In this document: positions 1-5,793 of the stretch, piece by piece
Layout of the letters: each line of letters begins with the position of its first letter
Position numbering within the stretch: the stretch's first letter is position 1
Assembly: GCA_026991065.1 (NCBI GenBank)
Contig: JALXCG010000068.1
Span: forward strand, 1-8,644
DNA: 8,644 nt
Reading direction: 5' to 3'
Source of the DNA: JALXCG01 sp026991065 [NCBI: Gemmatimonadota bacterium]
GTDB taxonomy: Bacteria; GCA-2686955
The notes under the pieces: generated by a model
Told to the model about the DNA's origin: nothing
Database searches by the model: none
What the model saw: the letters and a program-made list of their open reading frames with translations, nothing else
Program-made: the position numbers and the translations under genes

Positions 1-143
1 CCAAACGGCTGCAAAACAGTACCGTTCAGTAGAGTTCGGGCCAGGGGCCAGCCCGCGCCCAGACGAAAAACAAGCATCACAGCCGCGGCCAGCACGACCA
101 GAGCAGCGGTCAAGCGAAAACGAAAACGACCAGAACGCGCCAT
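1..143 (-). CDS. TamB-like inner-membrane-anchored protein, N-terminal fragment
   Basis: Only the first 47 codons lie in the window; the gene runs off the left edge. The start ATG overlaps the stop of the upstream TamA-like gene as TGATG, so the two are probably translationally coupled, and AGG about eight bases upstream can act as a ribosome binding site. The protein begins with a basic stretch (MARSGRFRFR), then a hydrophobic segment at about residues 11-27, then GWPLARTLLNG. A short basic N-terminus, a single transmembrane anchor and a 'PLAR-LLN'-type start to the periplasmic part is how TamB (DUF490/AsmA-like) proteins usually begin. TamB bridges the periplasm and works with TamA in outer-membrane assembly or lipid transport. 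The assignment rests on this N-terminus and on its position behind a three-POTRA Omp85 gene. No diagnostic C-terminal domain is visible, so another single-pass envelope protein is possible. Confidence 0.55.
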   Translation of the reverse strand, partial: MARSGRFRFRLTAALVVLAAAVMLVFRLGAGWPLARTLLNGTVLQPF

Positions 144-1999
144 CAGAAGACCTGGCCGAATCCAAAGAACCAGGCTCCGGTGTCCTGGTCCCAAGCCGCA
201 CGATTGAGCTTGGTGCCATAACCAACCCGCAACGGGCCGATCGGCGTCTGATACCGAATCTCTGTGCCTGCCGTCCACCGCAGGTCCCGCACGGGGTCCA
301 TGTGGTCGAGAAATGGCCAAACCTGCCCGCCGTCGAGGAATGGGGCGAAGCCGAAATAGCTGATCAGTGGCAGGCGAAGTTCAAGATTGCACAGCAGGCG
401 CGCCCTTCCCCCCTCGTCCGGCGTTCCGGGAACGGCAACCGCTCCCTCAAGATAGCCCCGAACCGACGCCGCGCCGCCGGCGGCGAACACCTGGTCCAGC
501 GGAATCCGGTCGCTTCGTCCGAAAGGATGTGCACCCCCGAAAGCGACCCGCGCGGCGGCCACGCAGTTTGGATTACCGAGTGCCAGGTAACGAGCATAGC
601 TCCCGGTCATCTTCCAAAACTCGAAATCGCCGCCCAGCACACCGCCCGCTCCGGTAATGGCAGCCGCCGCCCAGGTTCCGCCGCCCGGCGCGAAGATGTT
701 CGCACGTGAATCCAGGCGATAGGCCAGTGTCACGCTCTTGGTCTGGCTCACCTCCCTACCGGAGATGAGTCCCTGCGCGGACTCATTGGCCCACTGCAAC
801 TTCGGCTCAACATAGACCTCGGCGTCGTCGCCGATGTCGTAGAGCAGTCGTGCCGTCAACCCCCAGGTACTGAGATGCTCTTCACGCCCCAAAGGAATCT
901 CCTGCGCTGCAAAGAGTGAGCCCCCGGTCCGAATTGGCATGCCCCACAGCCACGGCTGCAGATAAGAGACCTCGAAACGGCTACTGATCGGGTCGTAGCG
1001 CCCGTCATTCCAGACGCGCTCGGTCTGCCACGACGACTGTAGACGAATCGACAGCAGACGCGCCCCGCCAAAAAGATTCTTGTGGCCCCACTCCGCCGAC
1101 AGTCGAAAGTCCTCGCGCTGATTGGTGCTGGACCCAATCGCCAAAACCACCCAGCGCGGGCTCCGCTCGATCAGATCTACCCGCAGATGAACACGTCGCT
1201 CGACCGTATCCACAGCGGCCTCCGAAATCTTCACCCCTGAGAAGAGCCCGGTATTGTAAAGCTCGCGTTCATCACGACGAATCGAGGACAAGCGATAGTC
1301 ACTTCCGGGCCCCAGCCGCATCTCCCGCAGAATGACATCGGAACGAGTCACCAGATTGCCGTTGATCTCAATCCAGCCGATCGTGTAACGCTCTCCTTCA
1401 AGAATCCGAAACTGAACATCAACACTGAGATCCTCCTCCTGAATCACCGTATCGAAATCCACCCTGGCACGGGCGAACCCTTCATCCAGGTAGAGGTCGC
1501 GAATGGCACGCGCGTTCTGTTGCACACGGTGAAGGTCGGCATCGGCCCCAGGTCGAACATCAATCGCGCCGAAGACCACAGTCGAATCGACTTTTTCGAA
1601 TCCTGTAACCCCCACCTCTCCGAAGTGGTAGCGATCCCCCTCCGCAATGTCTACGCGCAGATCAACCTCGCCGGCAGTCGAATCGATCAATGCCGCGAAC
1701 CCGGTTATTTCTGCTCTCACAAAGCCTTTTTTTTGATATAGATAGCGAATATTTCGCAAGTCCAACTGGAACTTTATTGGGTCATATTCTATCCGCTTGG
1801 ACCCAATCAGACGCTTGCCAAAAGTCGCTTCAGCGAGTTGCATCGCTCCCTTGATTTCGTGGTCGCTGAGTGAGTGATTGCCGCGAAACCGAATGGAACG
1901 TACCGCGAGAGGGACGTCTTCGCTCTGGAGAGCGGCGAAAACTCCGGGGACCGCACCCCAGAAGAAACACAGGGCGACCCAAAGTACTCGCAGATACAT
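143..1999 (-). CDS. tamA: Omp85-family outer-membrane barrel with three POTRA domains (TamA-like)
   Basis: This is an outer-membrane assembly factor of the BamA/TamA superfamily, 618 residues from the chosen start. A signal peptide (MYLRVLWVALCFFWG, ending near GVFA at 22) precedes three POTRA domains at about 31-121, 124-202 and 205-279. Each opens with a 'V..I...GN/GF' strand and closes with a 'V.LRVDI.EG' type strand. The barrel covers about 283-618. It contains the family's DSR-N-F-P-GG element near 428-440, the conserved loop-6 VRGY at 513-516 and an aromatic C-terminal strand ending FFGFGQVF. Canonical BamA has five POTRAs and TamA three, so TamA is favoured, and the TamB-like gene overlapping its stop supports this. 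Against it, the gene sits right after rseP, where bamA lies in many genomes, so it could be a short BamA. The reading frame stays open upstream to 2191, but a start there would overlap the preceding gene and spoil the signal peptide. The start at 1999 puts the signal peptide at the terminus, and an ATG at 2077 is the main alternative. Confidence 0.85.
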   Translation of the reverse strand: MYLRVLWVALCFFWGAVPGVFAALQSEDVPLAVRSIRFRGNHSLSDHEIKGAMQLAEATFGKRLIGSKRIEYDPIKFQLDLRNIRYLYQKKGFVRAEITGFAALIDSTAGEVDLRVDIAEGDRYHFGEVGVTGFEKVDSTVVFGAIDVRPGADADLHRVQQNARAIRDLYLDEGFARARVDFDTVIQEEDLSVDVQFRILEGERYTIGWIEINGNLVTRSDVILREMRLGPGSDYRLSSIRRDERELYNTGLFSGVKISEAAVDTVERRVHLRVDLIERSPRWVVLAIGSSTNQREDFRLSAEWGHKNLFGGARLLSIRLQSSWQTERVWNDGRYDPISSRFEVSYLQPWLWGMPIRTGGSLFAAQEIPLGREEHLSTWGLTARLLYDIGDDAEVYVEPKLQWANESAQGLISGREVSQTKSVTLAYRLDSRANIFAPGGGTWAAAAITGAGGVLGGDFEFWKMTGSYARYLALGNPNCVAAARVAFGGAHPFGRSDRIPLDQVFAAGGAASVRGYLEGAVAVPGTPDEGGRARLLCNLELRLPLISYFGFAPFLDGGQVWPFLDHMDPVRDLRWTAGTEIRYQTPIGPLRVGYGTKLNRAAWDQDTGAWFFGFGQVF

Positions 2000-2014
2000 C
2001 CCGCCCCGCCGCAA

Positions 2015-2030
2015 CCGTCGACAGCGACGG
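2015..2030. repeat. Perfect inverted repeat just upstream of the tamA-like start
   Basis: CCGTCG and CGACGG form a 6-bp GC-rich stem around a 4-base loop (ACAG on the plus strand). The hairpin ends 15 bases before the preferred ATG at 1999, so in the transcript it would stand beside the ribosome binding region (GGGGCGGG). No T-tract follows, so it is not an intrinsic terminator. If translation starts at 2077 instead, this is simply coding sequence. A role in limiting translation is inference. Confidence 0.3.
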
Positions 2031-2145
2031 GACTGCGGGTGTGGCTGGGCTTCGGCCAACAAATCGTGGTCCTGCATCTGCTCGGGCTCTTCCCCCCTGT
2101 GGCCGGGACGGGAGAGCGCCCCGAAAGGTCGCGCCCGCATCGTTC

Positions 2146-2745
2146 TCAGCGGATGGGAATCAAGAAAGGAGCGGTGGAGCGTCCATGACATTGCGCGCAG
2201 TCGAGCGAGCCGGTGTAGCCACGGTTGATGGTCAGACTCGGCATGGAAAAGTCGACCGACCGGGTCAGGACGCCGTTTCGATCGCGCAGGACGAAATCAT
2301 AGGAATGCGTAGCTGAAATCAGGAGGGAAAACTGACCATCACTGTCGGACGGTTGGGATTCTATCTTGACGTCCGGGTTTCCGGCCTCCTCAGCAATCAC
2401 GACGACACCGACTTCCGGTTCTCCTCCACCAACATCCGCGAAGATGCGCCCAGTCACCAAAGCCTGATCAAGAGACCCGTTGTCCCCGTGGCATCCGGGG
2501 CTGGCGCAGGACAGCTCCGGAAGACGGTGAGCGTCGCTATCGGCGCGATAGCCGGCCCCGCCGTCGCGATGACACCCGCTGGCAAAGCAGTCCAGCAAGC
2601 CGTAACCGGTCGGGTGATTGGCGCGCGTCAAGATCCATGAGTCGGGGCCCTGGTCCTCTGGATCGAGCGGTGGGGCCGGATTGCACCCACTCACCGCCAA
2701 CGCAATTGCCAATCCCGCTACAAAATACCCCGCGGTCACGCGCAT
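2146..2745 (-). CDS. Predicted triheme c-type cytochrome lipoprotein with Ig-like insert, family not recognised
   Basis: This is a 199-residue protein of unknown role. It starts with a lipoprotein signal peptide (hydrophobic 5-17, lipobox VSGC with Cys21). The +2 residue is Asn rather than Asp, which by the enterobacterial Lol rule favours the outer membrane. Three haem-c attachment motifs follow: CFASGCH (53-59) and CASPGCH (80-86), both CX4CH, and CAQCH (183-187), CXXCH. Besides the three motif histidines there are exactly three more, His44, His73 and His147, enough for bis-histidine ligation of all haems. Residues about 96-170 resemble a carboxypeptidase-regulatory-like/Ig-like fold (VTGRI, VVVIAEE, SDSDGQFSLL, YDFVLRD) and separate haems 1-2 from haem 3. 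The ATG lies two bases after the rseP stop, and the TamA-like gene follows after 146 bases, so it is probably in the same operon. Electron transfer or redox sensing at the envelope is a reasonable guess; no specific function can be named. Confidence 0.8.
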   Translation of the reverse strand: MRVTAGYFVAGLAIALAVSGCNPAPPLDPEDQGPDSWILTRANHPTGYGLLDCFASGCHRDGGAGYRADSDAHRLPELSCASPGCHGDNGSLDQALVTGRIFADVGGGEPEVGVVVIAEEAGNPDVKIESQPSDSDGQFSLLISATHSYDFVLRDRNGVLTRSVDFSMPSLTINRGYTGSLDCAQCHGRSTAPFLIPIR

Positions 2746-2747
2746 GT

Positions 2748-4121
2748 TCAGCCACCGAATATGGAGAATGGTAGAACTCGATCGAGGTCGTTCAATGTCA
2801 AGAAGACAAAGAGCAAGAGCAGGACAACCAAGCCGATTTGATTGGCGGTGATCATCACCCGCTCGCTCACCGGCCGCCGCGCCACAGCCTCGATTCCAAT
2901 GAACACCAGCTGACCGCCATCCAACACCGGGAAAGGCAAGAGATTGACAACTGCCAGGTTGACGCTGATCAAAGCGATCAGCCGCAGCAGATGATCCAAC
3001 CCATAGGCATAGGATTCAGCCAACACCGAGGCGATTCCAACCGGCCCCGCAACGCTCTCCCGACCCACCTTGCGTGCCGCAATCTGCGCCAGACTATTGA
3101 GCATGTAGATCACGTCCAGACGGGTTTCCGCCAGAGCGGTTCGCCCAGCCTCGAAGAGTCCGACATGCTCCATTGGGTCACGGAAGATCATCCCCACATC
3201 GGCGTAACGCTCACCATCCGGTCCCTCTTCCACCAGGTGATGCGGTTCAGGCGTGAGATGCACGACAATCCGCTTGCCGTCGCGTTCAGCCTCAATCTCA
3301 ATCCTCCGTCCGATGGCGGCGTCGAGCTTCTGCTGAACATCTCGCCACTGCTTCACCACATCGCCGTCAACGCGCAGCAAGCGATCGCCAGGGCGCAGTC
3401 CCGCCTGCTCGGCAATGCCGTGTTCCTTTAACGCGCCCACGACCGGCTCCTGCAAACCCTCTGTGCCAATACCGATCAACGGACGTCCCGACGCCTCGTC
3501 GTAGCGCGGGACGACGTCCAACTCGATCTCCTGCTCCCCTCTGGCCAGGGTCATTCGCACCGGCTCGCCGGCGGGCGTTGCCAAAACCGCTTCCACCACA
3601 TCTCGCGGGAACCCCACCTCTTTGCCGTTCATCCGCAGGATCCGGTCCCCCACCTGCAACCCCACCTCCTCGGCCACCGACCCCGGGCTCACCGCGTAGA
3701 TTCCCACCGGTCGCGGGGCCTCGACACCGACCCACACTGCCAGTGCAAAATGGATCACCAGCGCCAACACCAGGTTCATCGCCGGCCCGGCCAAGACAAT
3801 GGCGGCACGCGCCCGAAGCCCCTTGGCGGCGAAACTCCGTGGATCCGGCGGAGCATCGGCGTCACGCGCCTCATAAGACTCTCCGGCCATCTTCACATAG
3901 CCACCGAAAGGGATGGCGCTGAGGGTGTATTCCGTCTCGCCGGGCTTCCACCTCCAGATCTTCCGCCCCATGCCAATGGAGAAGGTCAGAACATGAACGT
4001 CGTTCCATTTGGCGACAAGAAAATGCCCCAACTCATGAAAAAAGATCATGAGTCCGAGCGAGAGGATGAACACCAGAGCGCTCTGGATGAAGCTGAGGCC
4101 GGGCGACAAAGAATCGATCAT
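2748..4121 (-). CDS. rseP: RseP family site-2 zinc metalloprotease
   Basis: This is an intramembrane protease of the inner membrane. In the E. coli system it makes the second cut in the anti-sigma factor RseA, releasing sigma-E, and it also clears signal-peptide remnants. At 457 residues the length matches E. coli RseP (450). The zinc site FFHELGH lies in the first membrane helix (His29, Glu30, His33), and the third ligand region NLLPFPVLDGG (393-403, Asp401) lies in a late helix. Two PDZ domains are visible at about 137-206 and 213-292, each with a 'GL-GDRIL/LL' element. GPVGIA (359-364) is also typical, and a final helix covers about 426-442. A GGTGGA nine bases before the ATG is the likely ribosome binding site. 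The gene follows cdsA after an unusual 311-base gap and stops two bases before the haem lipoprotein gene. No RseA, sigma-E or DegS gene is present here. Confidence 0.96.
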   Translation of the reverse strand: MIDSLSPGLSFIQSALVFILSLGLMIFFHELGHFLVAKWNDVHVLTFSIGMGRKIWRWKPGETEYTLSAIPFGGYVKMAGESYEARDADAPPDPRSFAAKGLRARAAIVLAGPAMNLVLALVIHFALAVWVGVEAPRPVGIYAVSPGSVAEEVGLQVGDRILRMNGKEVGFPRDVVEAVLATPAGEPVRMTLARGEQEIELDVVPRYDEASGRPLIGIGTEGLQEPVVGALKEHGIAEQAGLRPGDRLLRVDGDVVKQWRDVQQKLDAAIGRRIEIEAERDGKRIVVHLTPEPHHLVEEGPDGERYADVGMIFRDPMEHVGLFEAGRTALAETRLDVIYMLNSLAQIAARKVGRESVAGPVGIASVLAESYAYGLDHLLRLIALISVNLAVVNLLPFPVLDGGQLVFIGIEAVARRPVSERVMITANQIGLVVLLLLFVFLTLNDLDRVLPFSIFGG

Positions 4122-4165
4122 GAAGAAAAGTCCACCGCGAAAAAAGAGAAACGCAAACGGAAGGC

Positions 4166-4195
4166 AATATAGAGGTAGCAGGTGGAGCGAGACAA
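4166..4195 (-). promoter_or_regulatory. Candidate sigma-70-type promoter for rseP and downstream genes
   Basis: On the minus strand, TTGTCT (4195-4190) and TATATT (4171-4166) are separated by 18 bases. They match the -35 and -10 consensus at four and five of six positions. Transcription would begin near 4158, giving a leader of roughly 38 bases before the rseP ATG. This would let rseP, the haem lipoprotein and the tamA/tamB-like genes be expressed apart from the shikimate-cdsA block. The match is weak, and the organism's promoter consensus is unknown. Confidence 0.3.
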
Positions 4196-4273
4196 GTCAG
4201 CCACCCAAACCAGAATCCTCCACCAGATATTGCAACCCCGCTCCAGTGCACCGGTTTTGGTTCTCCCAGGCCG

Positions 4274-4288
4274 CCGGCAAGATGCCGG
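4274..4288. repeat. Perfect hairpin (6-bp stem, 3-base loop) in the cdsA-rseP gap
   Basis: CCGGCA and TGCCGG flank the loop AGA. This is a strong, short GC stem with no T-tract on either strand, so it is not a standard terminator. It is the hairpin nearest to rseP and lies about 80 bases upstream of the candidate -35 box. Confidence 0.4.
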
Positions 4289-4317
4289 ATGCCTGGCGAC
4301 AAGGGATTGACGAGTGA

Positions 4318-4335
4318 GGCGCATCTCAATGCGCC
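4318..4335. repeat. Perfect hairpin (7-bp stem, 4-base loop) in the cdsA-rseP gap
   Basis: GGCGCAT and ATGCGCC flank the loop CTCA. This is the longest stem of the set. No run of T follows on either strand. It could be an RNA-processing or mRNA-stability element, or an operator; nothing in the sequence decides between these. Confidence 0.4.
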
Positions 4336-4361
4336 GCAGGGCATCAAGCCCGCAGCCAACG

Positions 4362-4379
4362 ACACGGACCGGGCCGTGT
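4362..4379. repeat. Perfect hairpin (6-bp stem, 6-base loop) in the cdsA-rseP gap
   Basis: ACACGG and CCGTGT flank ACCGGG. It lies about 54 bases past the cdsA stop, with no T-tract after it. The loop contains CCGG, so the element is also partly symmetric inside. Confidence 0.35.
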
Positions 4380-4395
4380 TGGAGGAACAAGGTCA

Positions 4396-4414
4396 AACCG
4401 GTGGCGACCCGGTT
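4396..4414. repeat. Perfect hairpin (6-bp stem, 7-base loop) just after cdsA
   Basis: AACCGG and CCGGTT flank a 7-base loop, starting 19 bases after the cdsA stop. On the minus strand it is followed by TTGACCTTGTTCC, which is moderately T-rich but not a run. It is the best candidate in the gap for a weak or partial transcription terminator after cdsA. Confidence 0.35.
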
Positions 4415-4432
4415 GTCATACAGAAAGAATGG

Positions 4433-5314
4433 TCAAAGCACGACGTAACGCAAGTAAACATAGACACAAGGAGCCGCGAAGAGCAGTGAGTCCAGGCGAT
4501 CGAGGATGCCGCCATGCCCCGGAAGAATCGACGACGCATCCTTAACTCCCGCATCGCGCTTGAGCGCGCTCTCCACCAGATCCCCCAATTGCCCGACCAC
4601 CGCAATGGTGGCACCCAGGCCGATGGCATCCCACCCCAGGATAAATGGAGCAAACGTCCGCGATCCAATCCAGCCGAAGAGCGCGGCTCCCGCCACACCG
4701 CCGATCAGCCCTTCGACCGACTTCTTGGGACTCACGCTCGGAAAAAGCGGATGTTTCCCCAGCAGAAGTCCGGCAAAGTAAGCACAGGTGTCGGTGGCCC
4801 AGGTCATGAGAAAGAAGAGAAAAAAAGCGGCGGTTCCGACTGACAGGTAGTGAGTCGCAACCTCCGGCCCCGAGGGCAGGGAGATCAGCCTCGGGATGAA
4901 GGAACCGAGAGCGCCAACATAGATGAGGCCGAAAAGCGCGGCTCCAATGTCGGCGCCGGCGCCCGCAATCGGCGGCCGCAGAGTTCGGGCAACCGCAATC
5001 ACCATGGCCACTCCCACCAGGGTCAGAGGGAAACCCATCTCCTGCGGGCAGAAGCCGGTGTTCAGCACCGCCAACATACCAGCACCCTGCACCCAGGGCT
5101 GCACCTTTCGTCCCTGAGCCCGGGAAAGTGCCAACCACTCTGTGATCGCCAGCAGGAAGGCCCCGTTCAGCAGGAGCCAGAGCCCCCAGCTGGCCCGAAT
5201 GCCGAGCCAGATCAGCACCGGGACAAAAATCAGGGCAACCGCCACACGCGGGGCCAAACTCGAAAAACGCTGGCGAAACCCGGGCCGCTCCAAGCGGGTA
5301 TCGGCGTTGCTCAT
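4433..5314 (-). CDS. cdsA: Phosphatidate cytidylyltransferase (CDP-diacylglycerol synthase)
   Basis: This inner-membrane enzyme converts phosphatidic acid and CTP into CDP-diacylglycerol, the precursor of all major phospholipids. The 293-residue protein is almost entirely hydrophobic helices after a basic N-terminus. It carries the complete family signature near the C-terminus, residues 249-273 (SALKRDAGVKDASS, then ILPGHGGILDR), preceded by GQLGD (241-245) and by WATDTCAYFAG in the core. The length is normal for the family. The ATG overlaps the aroQ stop as ATGA, so its translation is probably coupled to the shikimate genes; a GGGCGG about six bases upstream is a weak ribosome binding site. 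Clustering with rseP and a bamA/tamA-type gene is common, but the uppS and dxr genes that often flank cdsA are missing here. Confidence 0.97.
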   Translation of the reverse strand: MSNADTRLERPGFRQRFSSLAPRVAVALIFVPVLIWLGIRASWGLWLLLNGAFLLAITEWLALSRAQGRKVQPWVQGAGMLAVLNTGFCPQEMGFPLTLVGVAMVIAVARTLRPPIAGAGADIGAALFGLIYVGALGSFIPRLISLPSGPEVATHYLSVGTAAFFLFFLMTWATDTCAYFAGLLLGKHPLFPSVSPKKSVEGLIGGVAGAALFGWIGSRTFAPFILGWDAIGLGATIAVVGQLGDLVESALKRDAGVKDASSILPGHGGILDRLDSLLFAAPCVYVYLRYVVL

Positions 5315-5793
5315 GGTTGCCGCCCGCTGCTGCCAAAGCCCAGTCGTCCGCGCCGACCATACTCATCAATGAGGAAGTCGATCGCCAGCAGATATCCGCG
5401 CCACCCCAAGCCACTGATCTGCCCAATCGCGGCGGCCGCAACCACCGACCGACGGCGGAAGGGTTCGCGCGCGTGGATGTTGCTGATGTGGACCTCCACC
5501 ACCGGCAAGTCAACCGCGGCGACCGCATCGCGCAGCGCAATGTCATAGTGGGTCAGGCCGCCCGGATTGAGGACTACGCCGACGACATCGCGGGCATCAT
5601 GAAGAGCGTCGATCAGCACACCGGAATGGTTGGACTGCACCGTTTCAAGCGAAAAACCGCGACGAGCTGCATGTTCCTCCAGCCGCTGATTCACCTCCCG
5701 CAGCGACAGGTCGCCGTAGATCGCCGGCTCACGCTGCCCGAGTTGGTTCAGATTGGGTCCGTGCAGCACCAATAGAGATCGTTTCTCACTCAT
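5311..5793 (-). CDS. aroQ: Type II 3-dehydroquinate dehydratase
   Basis: This cytoplasmic enzyme carries out step 3 of the shikimate pathway, dehydrating 3-dehydroquinate to 3-dehydroshikimate. The 160-residue protein shows every family motif: HGPNLNQLGQREPAIYG (11-27), QSNHSG (53-58), NPGGLTHYD (76-84) and VHISNIHAREPFRR (101-114). The expected active-site residues are present: Asn14, Arg21, the catalytic Tyr26, Asn76, His82, the catalytic His102 and Arg113. The frame is open to 5817, but the start at 5793 is preferred because AGAGGAG stands five bases upstream and the ATG overlaps the aroK-aroB stop as ATGA. Type II enzymes form dodecamers and are unrelated to type I (AroD). The C-terminus (RRGRLGFGSSGRQP) is slightly extended and low in complexity. 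Confidence 0.97.
   Translation of the reverse strand: MSEKRSLLVLHGPNLNQLGQREPAIYGDLSLREVNQRLEEHAARRGFSLETVQSNHSGVLIDALHDARDVVGVVLNPGGLTHYDIALRDAVAAVDLPVVEVHISNIHAREPFRRRSVVAAAAIGQISGLGWRGYLLAIDFLIDEYGRRGRLGFGSSGRQP

Larger units (their letters stand above)
4122..4432. other. 311-base intergenic region between cdsA and rseP
   Basis: This is the only long gene-free stretch in the window. On the minus strand, from cdsA toward rseP, it holds four short perfect hairpins (listed separately), then a candidate promoter, then a pyrimidine-rich leader into rseP. None of the hairpins is followed by a T-tract, so no convincing intrinsic terminator is seen. A 92-codon minus-strand frame (TTG at 4396, stop at 4118) runs through the region and its TGA forms ATGA with the rseP start. 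It has no visible ribosome binding site, starts with TTG and matches no family I recognise, so I do not call it a gene. No tRNA or riboswitch pattern was recognised. In many genomes dxr occupies this position; I see no dxr motifs left. Confidence 0.6.

Noticed and set aside
2000-2191. Extension of the TamA-like protein to a start at 2191
   Set aside because: It would overlap the end of the haem lipoprotein gene and bury the signal peptide behind 64 mostly basic and polar residues.
2838-3431. Plus-strand 197-codon frame opposite rseP
   Set aside because: It is antisense to rseP and rich in His and Gln, typical of the complement of a real coding frame. No family is recognised.
4393-4414. Intrinsic terminator after cdsA
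   Set aside because: The stem is perfect, but the sequence after it on the minus strand is not a run of T, so I list it only as a hairpin.
4542-5546. Minus-strand 334-codon frame overlapping cdsA and aroQ
   Set aside because: It is a shifted frame of two clear genes. Its product is Gly/Arg/Cys-rich and has none of the expected motifs, while the cdsA and aroQ frames hold complete signatures.
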